From positions 42,461-106,460 of the forward strand of contig NZ_JAFCTX010000015.1 of assembly GCF_049896245.1 (NCBI RefSeq): a stretch of 64,000 bases of DNA, in the 5' to 3' direction. A program made the translations under genes and the position numbers. The first letter of the stretch is position 1, and the number at the start of each line of letters is the position of its first letter. Below the pieces are notes generated by a model that searched no databases, was not told the origin of the DNA, and saw nothing but the letters and a program-made list of their open reading frames with translations. The stretch is from Cypionkella sp049896245. Its GTDB lineage: Bacteria > Pseudomonadota > Alphaproteobacteria > Rhodobacterales > Rhodobacteraceae. Of the stretch, positions 52,671 to 62,095 are shown one piece after another.

Positions 52671-53183
52671 TTGGGACCGGCACAGGCCATCAGGACTGGT
52701 TTTGCCAAGTCTTTCCAATTCTCGGGGCGAGCCTCTCGCCCTGAGTTCTGGTGGTTTGCGCCTTTTGGCTTCGTACCGCCTTTGATCGGCGGCCTGCAAA
52801 TGTCTTGGTTCAACATGGACTTTTGGGGCATTTGGCGGGTCGCTGTCTTAATTATGCTGAGCCTGCCGCTACTGGCCGCCATGTCGCGCCGTCTTCAAGA
52901 TGTTGGCGAGTCAGGCCAGGATGCGCTTCATCCTTTCATGCCGTTTGTCATGCTATGGGTGGGTTATCAGGCGGTTTACTGGTTCATCGTCGGCGCAGTC
53001 GCTGTACTGGGCGGCATAGCGTTGCTCGTTGCATGGATCGCGCTTGTGCTGTTCATCCCGCTCTATCTGTTTGCTATCATCGTCTCACTAAATTTGGCGG
53101 CCACCGTCATCGGGACGATGCTCATCTCCTCCATGCCCGGTTCCAACCACTACGGTCCCAATCCCCTTGAGGTAACCCCATGA
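52671..53183 (+). CDS. DUF805 membrane protein
   Basis: A TTG start at 52671 is preferred, since GAGGAG lies seven bases upstream. The 170-residue product shows the DUF805 pattern FSGRASRPEFWWF at the N-terminus and several membrane helices. The stop overlaps the sucA start (ATGA), so its translation is coupled to sucA. Its role is unknown. Confidence 0.85.
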   Translation: MGPAQAIRTGFAKSFQFSGRASRPEFWWFAPFGFVPPLIGGLQMSWFNMDFWGIWRVAVLIMLSLPLLAAMSRRLQDVGESGQDALHPFMPFVMLWVGYQAVYWFIVGAVAVLGGIALLVAWIALVLFIPLYLFAIIVSLNLAATVIGTMLISSMPGSNHYGPNPLEVTP

Positions 53184-56164
53184 CCGAACAATCCCCCAAC
53201 AGCCAATTCCACGCCTCCAGCTTTCTGCAAGGCGCGAATGCGGATTATATTGACCAACTGGCCGCAAGTTACGCCGCCGATCCGGCTTCGGTCGATGCGC
53301 AATGGGCGGACTTTTTCCGCTCGCTGTCCGAGCCTGAGATGGACGCCAAGCGGCAGGCCACTGGCCCGTCGTGGGCCCGCGCCGATTGGCCGCCGACGCC
53401 TTCGGATGATACGACCGGGGCGATGACGGGCGAATGGCCTGCGGCAGCGGAGCCGAAGGGTGCGGGCAAGAAGATCACCGAGAAAGCGGAGGAAAAGGGC
53501 GTTTCGCTGTCGGACGCTCAGGTGCAGCGTGCGGTGCTGGATAGCATCCGCGCCATCATGATCATCCGCGCCTACCGTATTCGCGGCCACCTTGCTGCCG
53601 ATCTTGATCCGCTGGGCATGACCGACCGCGGCAACCACCCCGAACTCGATCCAGCGTCCTATGGTTTTGAAGAAGCCGATATGGATCGCCCGATCTTCAT
53701 CGACAACGTGCTGGGGCTGGACGTGGCCTCGATGCGGCAGATCATCGACATCGTGAAGCGCACCTATTGCGGCACGTTTGCGTTGCAGTTCATGCATATT
53801 TCCGACCCAGCGCAGGCGGCTTGGCTGAAAGAGCGGATTGAGGGTTACGGCAAGGAAATCGCCTTCACCCGTGAGGGCCGCAAGGCGATCCTGAACAAGC
53901 TGGTTGAGGCCGAGGGCTATGAGAAGTTCCTCCATGTCAAATACATGGGCACCAAGCGCTTTGGTCTGGACGGCGCCGAGGCGCTGATCCCGGCGATGGA
54001 GGCGATCATCAAGCGCGGCGGTGCGATGGGGGTGCGTGAGGTGATTTTCGGGATGCCACACCGGGGCCGCCTGAACGTGCTGTCGAACGTGCTGCAAAAA
54101 CCCTACCGCGCGATTTTCAACGAATTTCAGGGCGGCAGCTATAAGCCCGAAGATGTTGATGGCTCGGGCGATGTGAAATATCACCTTGGTGCCTCAAGCG
54201 ACCGCACCTTTGACGGCAACACGGTCCATTTGTCGCTGACCGCCAACCCAAGCCACCTGGAGGCCGTGAACCCGGTGGTGCTGGGCAAGGTCCGCGCTAA
54301 GCAGGACCACTTTGGCGATACCGAGCGCAGCCAAGTGCTGCCCGTATTGCTGCACGGCGACGCGGCCTTCGCGGGTCAGGGCGTTATCGCGGAATGCTTT
54401 GGTCTGTCGGGTCTGAAGGGCCACCGCACTGGCGGGACCATCCATATCATCGTCAACAACCAGATCGGTTTCACCACCGCCCCGGCCTACAGCCGCTCCA
54501 GCCCCTACCCCACCGACATTGCGCTGATGGTGGAAGCGCCGATCTTCCATGTCAACGGCGACGACCCGGAAGCCGTTGTACATGCCGCGAAAGTCGCCAC
54601 CGAATTCCGCCAGACCTTCCACAAGGATGTGGTGCTCGACATCTTCTGCTACCGCCGCTTTGGTCACAACGAAGGCGATGAGCCGATGTTCACCAACCCG
54701 GCAATGTACACCACGATCCGCAAGCAAAAAACCACGTTGCAGCTGTATACCGACCGTCTGGTGGCCGATGGGCTGATCCCGGAAGGTGAGATTGAGGATA
54801 TGAAGGCGGCGTTCCAGGCCCGTCTGAATGAGGAATTTGAGGTCGGCAAAGACTATAAGCCCAACAAGGCCGATTGGCTGGATGGTCGCTGGAAGTCGAT
54901 GAAAACCAAAGACCTCGACAATTATCAGCGCGGCGATACCTGGATCAAGCCCGAGACATTGGCCGAAGTTGGCGCGGCTTTGACCCGCATCCCTGAAGGT
55001 TTTGACATTCACAAAACCGTCGCGCGGCAGTTGGAAGCCAAGAAAAAGATGTTTGAGACCGGCACCGGTTTCGATTGGGCCACGGCAGAGGCTTTGGCCT
55101 TTGGGTCCTTGCAAGTCGAAGGTTTCCCGGTGCGGCTATCGGGGCAGGATTGCACCCGTGGCACCTTCAGCCAGCGTCATTCGGCTTTTGTCGATCAGAC
55201 CACCGAGGAACGCCATTACCCGCTGAACCACATTCGTCCCGGTCAGGCGCGGTATGAAGTGATCGATTCCATGCTTTCGGAATATGCAGTTTTGGGGTTT
55301 GAATACGGCTATTCGCTGTCCGAACCCAATGCGCTGACGATGTGGGAAGCGCAGTTTGGTGATTTCGCCAATGGCGCGCAGATCATGTTCGACCAGTTCA
55401 TCAACTCGGGTGAAAGCAAATGGCTGCGGATGTCCGGCCTCGTCTGTCTGCTGCCGCATGGTTATGAAGGCCAAGGGCCGGAACACTCCTCGGCCCGGTT
55501 GGAGCGGTTCTTGCAGATGTCGGCGCATGACAACTGGATCGTGGCAAACTGCACCACGCCCTCGAACTATTTCCACATCCTGCGCCGCCAGATGCACCGT
55601 GACTTCCGCAAGCCGTTGATTCTGATGACGCCAAAAAGTCTGCTACGTCACCCGATGGCAATCTCGGATGCGTCGGATTTCACCGAAGGCAGCTACTTCC
55701 ACCGCGTGCTGTGGGATGATGCGCAAAAGGGCCATTCGGAAACCAAGCTGAACGCCGATGATGGCATCAAGCGCGTCGTGCTGTGTTCCGGCAAGGTCTA
55801 CTACGACCTTTTGGCCGAACGAGATGCGCGCGGGCTGACCGACACCTATTTGCTACGGGTCGAACAGCTTTATCCGGTGCCGAAGCAATCGCTGACCGCT
55901 GAACTTTCGCGGTTCAAGGGCGCGGAATGGGTCTGGTGCCAGGAAGAACCGAAGAACATGGGCGCTTGGTCGCACATTGAGCCTGAACTAGAGGCGCTTT
56001 TGACCAATATCGGTGCAACCAACACCCGGCCCCGCTATGCTGGCCGCGCGGCTTCGGCCTCGCCTGCCACGGGTCTGGCATCGAAACACAAATACGAACA
56101 GCAAACCTTGGTGAATGAGGCGCTTGGCGGCCCGTCGCCCACCACCGCCCGCGCAGGAGAATAA
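53180..56164 (+). CDS. sucA: 2-oxoglutarate dehydrogenase E1 component
   Basis: The 994-residue subunit begins with the E2-binding region (SFLQGANADYIDQLAASY). The TPP-binding motif starts at LHGDAAFAGQGVIAE and ends at NNQIGFTT; the second half shows HEGQGPEHSSARLERFL-type GYEGQGPEHSSARLER. It decarboxylates 2-oxoglutarate and passes succinyl groups to SucB. It overlaps DUF805 by 4 bp and is followed 1 bp later by sucB. Confidence 0.97.
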   Translation: MTEQSPNSQFHASSFLQGANADYIDQLAASYAADPASVDAQWADFFRSLSEPEMDAKRQATGPSWARADWPPTPSDDTTGAMTGEWPAAAEPKGAGKKITEKAEEKGVSLSDAQVQRAVLDSIRAIMIIRAYRIRGHLAADLDPLGMTDRGNHPELDPASYGFEEADMDRPIFIDNVLGLDVASMRQIIDIVKRTYCGTFALQFMHISDPAQAAWLKERIEGYGKEIAFTREGRKAILNKLVEAEGYEKFLHVKYMGTKRFGLDGAEALIPAMEAIIKRGGAMGVREVIFGMPHRGRLNVLSNVLQKPYRAIFNEFQGGSYKPEDVDGSGDVKYHLGASSDRTFDGNTVHLSLTANPSHLEAVNPVVLGKVRAKQDHFGDTERSQVLPVLLHGDAAFAGQGVIAECFGLSGLKGHRTGGTIHIIVNNQIGFTTAPAYSRSSPYPTDIALMVEAPIFHVNGDDPEAVVHAAKVATEFRQTFHKDVVLDIFCYRRFGHNEGDEPMFTNPAMYTTIRKQKTTLQLYTDRLVADGLIPEGEIEDMKAAFQARLNEEFEVGKDYKPNKADWLDGRWKSMKTKDLDNYQRGDTWIKPETLAEVGAALTRIPEGFDIHKTVARQLEAKKKMFETGTGFDWATAEALAFGSLQVEGFPVRLSGQDCTRGTFSQRHSAFVDQTTEERHYPLNHIRPGQARYEVIDSMLSEYAVLGFEYGYSLSEPNALTMWEAQFGDFANGAQIMFDQFINSGESKWLRMSGLVCLLPHGYEGQGPEHSSARLERFLQMSAHDNWIVANCTTPSNYFHILRRQMHRDFRKPLILMTPKSLLRHPMAISDASDFTEGSYFHRVLWDDAQKGHSETKLNADDGIKRVVLCSGKVYYDLLAERDARGLTDTYLLRVEQLYPVPKQSLTAELSRFKGAEWVWCQEEPKNMGAWSHIEPELEALLTNIGATNTRPRYAGRAASASPATGLASKHKYEQQTLVNEALGGPSPTTARAGE

Positions 56165-56165
56165 G

Positions 56166-57404
56166 ATGACCGATGTAATGGTGCCCTCACTGGGCGAAAG
56201 CGTCTCGGAAGCCACTGTATCGACTTGGTTCAAAAAGCCGGGCGATGTGGTGAAACTGGACGAGATGTTGTGCGAGTTGGAGACGGATAAAGTGTCCGTC
56301 GAAGTGCCGTCCCCGGTGGCAGGCGTGCTGGCCGAAATCCTTGCCCCCGAAGGCACCACCGTCGCCGCCAATGCGCGGTTGGCGATTGTGACCGAAGGGG
56401 CCGCTGGCACGGCAACCGCAGCCCCGATCCCCGCGAAAGCTGAGGAGCCGAAATCGGTCGCAGCTGCCACCGTAGGATCGCCCGGTGCTGGCCCCGAAGT
56501 GCTGACGCCGCGCGACGTTGAAAACGCGCCTTCCGCCAAGAAAGCCATGGCCGAAGCGGGTCTGTCGGCCGATCAGGTCCAAGGCACGGGCCGCGATGGC
56601 CGGGTGATGAAGGAAGACGTGGCGCGCACAGCCAGCGCCGCCCCGATCACCGCTGCCCCTGCAGTAGCCGCGATTCCACGCGCTCCGGTGCCCGCCGATG
56701 ATGCCGCCCGCGAGGAACGCGTCAAGATGACCCGGCTGCGCGCCACCATCGCGCGCCGCTTGAAAGACGCGCAGAATACCGCCGCGATGCTGACCACCTA
56801 TAACGAGGTGGATATGTCCGGCATCATGTCTTTGCGCAATGAATACAAAGACATCTTTGAGAAAAAGCACGGCGTCAAACTCGGCTTCATGTCGTTCTTC
56901 GTCAAAGCCTGCACCCATGCTTTGAAAGAAATCCCGGAAGTGAACGCCGAGATTGACGGTCAAGACGTGGTTTACAAAAACTACGTCCATATGGGCGTCG
57001 CGGTTGGCACACCGAACGGCCTTGTGGTGCCGGTGGTGCGCGATGCCGACCAGATGGGCTTTGCCGCGATTGAGAAGAAAATCTCGGAACTCGGCCTGCG
57101 CGCCCGCGATGGCAAGCTGTCGATGGCTGAGATGCAGGGCGGTTCGTTCACCATCTCGAACGGCGGCGTCTACGGCTCGCTGATGTCCTCGCCAATCCTG
57201 AACCCGCCGCAATCGGGGATTCTGGGGATGCACAAAATCCAGGATCGCCCGGTCGTGGTCGCAGGTCAAATCGTGATCCGCCCGATGATGTATCTGGCTT
57301 TGTCCTACGATCACCGGGTTGTGGACGGTAAGGGCGCGGTGACGTTCCTTGTGCGGGTGAAGGAAGCGCTTGAGGATCCGCGTCGGTTGTTGATGGATTT
57401 GTGA
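56166..57404 (+). CDS. sucB: Dihydrolipoamide succinyltransferase E2 component
   Basis: Start at ATG 56166, 1 bp after sucA; 412 residues. One lipoyl domain with the lipoylated Lys in ELETDKVSVEVPSP near residue 43, an Ala/Pro linker, an E1/E3-binding domain (NAPSAKKAMAEAGLSADQVQG) and a catalytic domain ending in SYDHRVVDGKGAV, with the active His and Asp. Core of the 2-oxoglutarate dehydrogenase complex. Confidence 0.97.
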   Translation: MTDVMVPSLGESVSEATVSTWFKKPGDVVKLDEMLCELETDKVSVEVPSPVAGVLAEILAPEGTTVAANARLAIVTEGAAGTATAAPIPAKAEEPKSVAAATVGSPGAGPEVLTPRDVENAPSAKKAMAEAGLSADQVQGTGRDGRVMKEDVARTASAAPITAAPAVAAIPRAPVPADDAAREERVKMTRLRATIARRLKDAQNTAAMLTTYNEVDMSGIMSLRNEYKDIFEKKHGVKLGFMSFFVKACTHALKEIPEVNAEIDGQDVVYKNYVHMGVAVGTPNGLVVPVVRDADQMGFAAIEKKISELGLRARDGKLSMAEMQGGSFTISNGGVYGSLMSSPILNPPQSGILGMHKIQDRPVVVAGQIVIRPMMYLALSYDHRVVDGKGAVTFLVRVKEALEDPRRLLMDL

Positions 57405-57418
57405 TAGGTAGAGTCACG

Positions 57419-57862
57419 ATGCACAAAGCTGGTAAGAAATCGGCTGAAAGTTTGTCGGCTTTTCTGGGAAATGTTCTCGGAATCGGCTGTTTTGCTTTTA
57501 TGTCGTTTCTTGCCACAAGCGCTTCAGCTCTTTTCGTCTCAGACTATGCGAAATGGAAAACCATGGACGCGTCTGATCGTGCGACCTACGCAAAGGGAAT
57601 GTTTGACACATTTATGATTGCATATCCGGCAGACGATGACATTGCGCGGGCATTTGGCCTAGACAACTGTGCGGCGGACCTAAAACTGAGTGGCGAAAAA
57701 ATTGCCGAATTTGTGGACGACTACTACGAGACGACCCCCAAAGAGCGCGATATGCCTCCATTCGTCGTTGTTAACACTGTAGTAGTGCTGGGATTGTGCC
57801 GACAACACATCAATTCGGAGCGCAAGTCCCGTGGACTGACGCCGTTGGTCTCGGCACCTTAA
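57419..57862 (+). CDS. Hypothetical secreted protein in the suc operon (147 aa)
   Basis: ATG at 57419 (a GTG at 57401 is possible). A hydrophobic N-terminal segment (LGIGCFAFMSFLATSASA) suggests a signal peptide. The mature part includes SDRATYAKGMFDTFMIAY and GLCRQHI, faintly like Rap1a/Tai-type small periplasmic proteins, though I cannot confirm it. The base composition is visibly less GC-rich than sucB and lpd, suggesting later arrival. Confidence 0.6.
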   Translation: MHKAGKKSAESLSAFLGNVLGIGCFAFMSFLATSASALFVSDYAKWKTMDASDRATYAKGMFDTFMIAYPADDDIARAFGLDNCAADLKLSGEKIAEFVDDYYETTPKERDMPPFVVVNTVVVLGLCRQHINSERKSRGLTPLVSAP

Positions 57863-57881
57863 AGTTTGTTGAGGATACCCG

Positions 57882-58892
57882 ATGCCCCCCGCTCCCCCCT
57901 CCCCCCGCACCAAACGCGCCGTTGTGGTGTGTATGCGCAATGAGTCGGTGTTTTTGTTGGAGTGGGTGGCCTATCACCTGAGCATCGGCTTTGACCGCAT
58001 CTTCGTTGTCACCAACAACTGCCAAGACGGCACTGATCTGATGGCGGATCGGCTGGCGGAGTTGGAACCCGTCATCCATATCCGCAATGAAGTCGCCCCC
58101 GGTGAGGCCCCGCAAGTTGTCGGCCTCGCCCGCGCCTTGCAGCACCCGGCGATGGCGGATGTGGAATGGCTGTTGCACATCGACGCCGATGAATTTCTCA
58201 ACATCACCACCGGGGCGGGCATGGTGGGCGACCTGCTGCAAGCCATTGGCCGCTGCGATACCGTCGCCATCGCATGGCGGTTTATTGCCAGTGTCGGGCG
58301 GAAAATCTGGCAGGGTGGCAGCCTTCTGGCCGAGCAAACCCAATGCTCGGCGCAGATTGAGGAACAGTTGGTGTTCCACAAATCCCTGTTTCGCCCCAAC
58401 CGATTTGCCCGCGCCATCGACCATATGCCGAAAGATCCGCTCGACCCCGATGTGATCGTGCGCAACAGCGCGGGCGGCAAAATCCCCAATCGAGGGCTAT
58501 CACACCCGACTGCCGCGAATTACAGGGGCATCAAGGACAGTGATCTGACGTGGCAAAACGCCGACATTCACCATTATTTCGTGCGCTCGGAAGATGTGTT
58601 CCTGCTGAAAAACATGCGCGGCGACGGCATGGCGAAGCAACACGCCAACCATGTGCTCGGCTCAAAGATGTGGACCATTGCCGAGCGTGCCACCGGAGAA
58701 GACCGCTCGATCCAGCGCCATCTGCCAAGCGTGACCGCGCGTCTGGCCGCCTATGACGCCGATCCGCAGTTGCACGATTTGCACAAAACTGCACTGGCTT
58801 GGCTGGCGGATCAGCGCGACACTCACCTGACGCCCGAGAACCGCAAGCTGTGGGATCAGCGCCGTAAACGTCCAAAGAAGGAAGCGCCCTAA
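57882..58892 (+). CDS. Glycosyltransferase family 2-4 type protein
   Basis: A 336-residue protein starting CMRNESVFLLEWVAYHLSIG near residue 16, with LLHIDADEFLNI (metal-binding DxD-like) near residue 95, as in PF13704 proteins. IHHYFVRSEDVFLLKN follows. It likely transfers a sugar to a surface polymer. Its stop overlaps the MAPEG start by one base. It lies between sucB and lpd and is not functionally linked to the dehydrogenase. Confidence 0.82.
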   Translation: MPPAPPSPRTKRAVVVCMRNESVFLLEWVAYHLSIGFDRIFVVTNNCQDGTDLMADRLAELEPVIHIRNEVAPGEAPQVVGLARALQHPAMADVEWLLHIDADEFLNITTGAGMVGDLLQAIGRCDTVAIAWRFIASVGRKIWQGGSLLAEQTQCSAQIEEQLVFHKSLFRPNRFARAIDHMPKDPLDPDVIVRNSAGGKIPNRGLSHPTAANYRGIKDSDLTWQNADIHHYFVRSEDVFLLKNMRGDGMAKQHANHVLGSKMWTIAERATGEDRSIQRHLPSVTARLAAYDADPQLHDLHKTALAWLADQRDTHLTPENRKLWDQRRKRPKKEAP

Positions 58893-59287
58893 TGACAGCC
58901 GAACTTACCGCCCTCGCGCTCGCAGGTCTTTTGCAAGGCGTGCAATTCGCGCTGTTCGCCATCCCGGCCAATCTGCAACTTGGCACAGGCTACACTTCTA
59001 GCCCGCGCGACCGCCCGCCATCGCGGCAGTTGTCGGTGCAAGCGGGTCGTATGCAACGCGCGCTGAACAACCATTTCGAGGGGTTGATCCTTTTCACCCT
59101 TGCTGTCGTGGTTGTCACCTTAGGCAACCAATCAACAGCCGTGACGCAATACGCCGCCTATACCTACCTCGCCGCCCGCGTGCTTTATGTGCCTGCCTAT
59201 GCCTTTGGGCTGCGGCCTTGGCGCTCGGCAATCTGGGCGGTGGGCTTTTTCGCCAGCCTCACCATGATCGTGGCGGCTTTGATCTGA
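58892..59287 (+). CDS. MAPEG-family membrane protein
   Basis: A 131-residue protein with four membrane helices and the MAPEG signature region GRMQRALNNHFEGLILFTLAV (N-x-x-E). Such proteins bind glutathione or related thiols and lipids in eukaryotes; the bacterial role is open. A MAPEG gene next to lpd is, as I recall, usual in Rhodobacteraceae. Confidence 0.85.
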   Translation: MTAELTALALAGLLQGVQFALFAIPANLQLGTGYTSSPRDRPPSRQLSVQAGRMQRALNNHFEGLILFTLAVVVVTLGNQSTAVTQYAAYTYLAARVLYVPAYAFGLRPWRSAIWAVGFFASLTMIVAALI

Positions 59288-59350
59288 CACACGCAGGCCT
59301 GTACAAAGTCTGTACCAAGCCCATTCGCAAACCCTACGAAGGAAAAACCA

Positions 59351-60739
59351 ATGGCAAGTTTTGACGCAATCATCATCGGTGCTGGCCCCGGCGGCTATGT
59401 TTGCGCCATCCGCGCCGCGCAACTGGGCCTGAACGTGGCGGTGGTTGAGGGTCGAGACACCCTTGGCGGCACCTGCCTGAACATCGGCTGCATCCCGTCG
59501 AAAGCCTTGCTGCATGCGACGCATAGCTTGCATGAAGTCCATGAGAACTTTGAGAAAATGGGTTTGATGGGGGGGGCGCCGACGGTCGATTGGCTGAAAA
59601 TGCAGGCCTATAAAACCGATGTGGTGAACGGCAACACCAAGGGCATCGAGTTTCTGTTCAAGAAGAACAAGATCACCTGGCTGAAAGGCTGGGCGACGAT
59701 CCCAAGCCCCGGCAAAGTGCAGATCGGCGACGAGGTGCATGACGCCAAAAATATCGTGATTGCAACGGGGTCCGAGCCATCCAGCTTGCCCGGTGTCACC
59801 GTGGATGAGACGATTGTGGTGACCTCGACCGGGGCTTTGACGCTGCCGTCGATCCCGAAAACCATGGTGGTGATCGGCGCAGGCGTGATCGGGCTGGAGA
59901 TGGGCTCGGTCTATGCGCGGCTGGGCACCGAAGTCACTGTGGTCGAATATCTGGATGCGATCACCCCCGGCATGGACGCTGAAGTGGCGAAGTCTTTCCA
60001 ACGGATTCTGACCAAGCAGGGCTTTAAGTTTATTCTGGGGGCCGCTGTGCAGGGTGTTGAAACCAAGAATGGCATGGCATCGGTCACTTATAAACTGCGC
60101 AAGAACGACACCGAGGCCAGTCTGGAAGCCGAGGTGGTTCTGGTCGCCACGGGCCGCAAACCCTATCTTAAAGGTCTGGGCCTTGAGGCGCTGGGGGTTG
60201 AAATACTGCCGCGTGGTCAGGTCAAGACGGACGCGCATTATGCGACCAATATCAGTGGCTTGTATGCGATTGGTGATGCGATTACCGGCCCGATGCTGGC
60301 GCATAAGGCCGAAGATGAAGGGATGGCTTTGGCCGAGATCATGGCTGGCAAAGCCGGCCATGTGAACTATGCGGTGATCCCCGGTGTGGTCTATACCTCG
60401 CCAGAAGTGGCGTCGGTGGGGGCCACCGAGGAACAACTGAAAGAACAGGGCCGCGCCTACAAGGTCGGCAAATTCCCCTTCATGGGCAATGCGCGCGCCA
60501 AAGCGGTGTTTCAGGCGGAGGGTTTCGTGAAAATGCTCGCGGATGCCGCCACTGACCGCATCTTGGGCTGCCATATCATCGGGCCGGGCGCGGGCGATCT
60601 GATCCACGAGGTTTGCGTCGCGATGGAGTTTGGCGCATCGGCCCAGGATCTGGCAATGACCTGCCACGCCCACCCGACCTACAGCGAGGCGGTGCGTGAA
60701 GCGGCGCTGGCTTGTGGGGACGGTGCGATCCACGCCTGA
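59351..60739 (+). CDS. lpd: Dihydrolipoamide dehydrogenase (E3)
   Basis: The 462-residue flavoenzyme has the FAD loop GAGPGGYVCAIRAAQLG, the redox disulfide GGTCLNIGCIPSK, the NAD loop VIGAGVIGLEMGSV and the C-terminal catalytic HAHPTYSE. It reoxidises the lipoyl groups of SucB and passes electrons to NAD. Placed to serve the 2-oxoglutarate complex. Confidence 0.97.
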   Translation: MASFDAIIIGAGPGGYVCAIRAAQLGLNVAVVEGRDTLGGTCLNIGCIPSKALLHATHSLHEVHENFEKMGLMGGAPTVDWLKMQAYKTDVVNGNTKGIEFLFKKNKITWLKGWATIPSPGKVQIGDEVHDAKNIVIATGSEPSSLPGVTVDETIVVTSTGALTLPSIPKTMVVIGAGVIGLEMGSVYARLGTEVTVVEYLDAITPGMDAEVAKSFQRILTKQGFKFILGAAVQGVETKNGMASVTYKLRKNDTEASLEAEVVLVATGRKPYLKGLGLEALGVEILPRGQVKTDAHYATNISGLYAIGDAITGPMLAHKAEDEGMALAEIMAGKAGHVNYAVIPGVVYTSPEVASVGATEEQLKEQGRAYKVGKFPFMGNARAKAVFQAEGFVKMLADAATDRILGCHIIGPGAGDLIHEVCVAMEFGASAQDLAMTCHAHPTYSEAVREAALACGDGAIHA

Positions 60740-60823
60740 CGGCTTGCGACTTACGTATATACCGGACATGATCAAGTTGAGCTCAAAATCTCATCTTGAT
60801 TTGTATCTGGGGCGGCCATCGCG

Positions 60824-61312
60824 ATGAGTTTCGAAACGATTTTTGACGTTACTAACGGTGGCTACAGAACATGGCATTTCGCAGTTGTGGGTTTTGTCGG
60901 TATATTTTGCGGCATCTTAGCTGTTAAACCCACACTTTGGCCCAAGCGACTGCCAGCGCTTACAATTTCGTCACTCAACAGAGTTTTTAGCTATTTCGTT
61001 CTCATCTTCTCAATGTTTTGGACGATACTTGCGTTCTCAATCACCTATTCCCACCACATCTCGGCGGTTGCTGCAATGAGCAGTGGCCAGGTTCAGATTG
61101 TCGAAGGCAGGATCAGCAATTTTATCGCCGAGACGAACAAAAACAAGCAAGAGAGTTTTCAGGTAAACGGCATCCATTTTAGGTATTCCCGTTCCTTGGT
61201 GACAGAGGGCTATCGCGGCACCGCGGCGCAGGGTGACGTGCTGAAAAATGGACTGAACGTTCGAATTGCTTATTGGGATGGTCTTATCTTACGCTTAGAG
61301 ATTGCCCCATAA
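60824..61312 (+). CDS. Hypothetical membrane protein (162 aa)
   Basis: Two hydrophobic helices (FAVVGFVGIFCGILAV and YFVLIFSMFWTILAF) precede a soluble C-terminal domain (VEGRISNFIAE, FQVNGIHFRYS). The codon use is more AT-rich than in lpd. No family recognised. It is 84 bp after lpd. Confidence 0.6.
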   Translation: MSFETIFDVTNGGYRTWHFAVVGFVGIFCGILAVKPTLWPKRLPALTISSLNRVFSYFVLIFSMFWTILAFSITYSHHISAVAAMSSGQVQIVEGRISNFIAETNKNKQESFQVNGIHFRYSRSLVTEGYRGTAAQGDVLKNGLNVRIAYWDGLILRLEIAP

Positions 61313-61401
61313 GGCAAGCGCGATCACAACGCAGAATATAAATTGCCAGCGTGACGCGCGGAAAACCTCTGTTCCAAAAGACTTTTCGCAGAAAAATCGC
61401 C

Positions 61402-62064
61402 CTAACTCGCCAGATGCCGCAAGCCCTGCGTGACATCCGTGCGCACCGCTAGCCGTAGCCCCGGTTCATCCCCCGCCCGCAACGCCGCCAAGATCATCCG
61501 GTGGTGCTGCGGCATGTCGCGGCGGCGCAGCTTTTGGTAAAGCGCGCGCATTGTCGGCCCCAGTTGCAGCCAGACCGTCTCGCACAAAGCCAGCATCGCC
61601 GGGGTCTGGGCGCGCAGGTAAAGTGTGCGGTGAAACTCCAGATTGGTGCGCACATAGCCCACCGCATCCTGGTTCATCACCGCTTCCTGGTTCAGCGCAT
61701 TGATCGCAGCGAGGCGGTCGATCAGGGCGAAATGGGCGCGGGGCAAGGCGCGCGAAGCCATTTCAGGCTCCAACATCGCCCGGATCGCCGCCAGTTCCTC
61801 TATGCGTTCCGGTGTCAGCTCTGGTGTCGAAATCCGCCCCGAGGATGACATCGTAAACGCTCCCTCGGCCACCAACCGCCGCGCCGCCTCGCGCGCCGGG
61901 GTCATCGAGACGCCAAATTGTTCGGCAATGCCGCGCAGGGTCATCGCCTGACCGGGTGCCAGTTCGCCATGCAAAACCTGCTGGCGTAAACTGCGATAGA
62001 CACGCTCATGGGCGGCAGCATTGGGGTCGGCCAGTCGCGGCGGGATGGGATAGGGTGAGATCAT
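61402..62064 (-). CDS. GntR-family regulator with FCD domain
   Basis: A 220-residue regulator: winged helix with LRGIAEQFGVSMTPAREAARRL (about 36-57) and a helical FCD effector domain with RTNLEFHRTLY and HHRMILAALRAGD, which provide metal-binding histidines. It may respond to an organic acid. No clear target site was found nearby. Confidence 0.9.
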   Translation of the reverse strand: MISPYPIPPRLADPNAAAHERVYRSLRQQVLHGELAPGQAMTLRGIAEQFGVSMTPAREAARRLVAEGAFTMSSSGRISTPELTPERIEELAAIRAMLEPEMASRALPRAHFALIDRLAAINALNQEAVMNQDAVGYVRTNLEFHRTLYLRAQTPAMLALCETVWLQLGPTMRALYQKLRRRDMPQHHRMILAALRAGDEPGLRLAVRTDVTQGLRHLAS

Positions 62065-62095
62065 GCCCTAGCCAAGCACCCAGAGCGTGCTGTGG

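Noticed and set aside
59132..60775. 547-codon open frame antisense to lpd
   Set aside because: lpd is certain from its redox and nucleotide motifs; the antisense product is His/Arg rich without domains.
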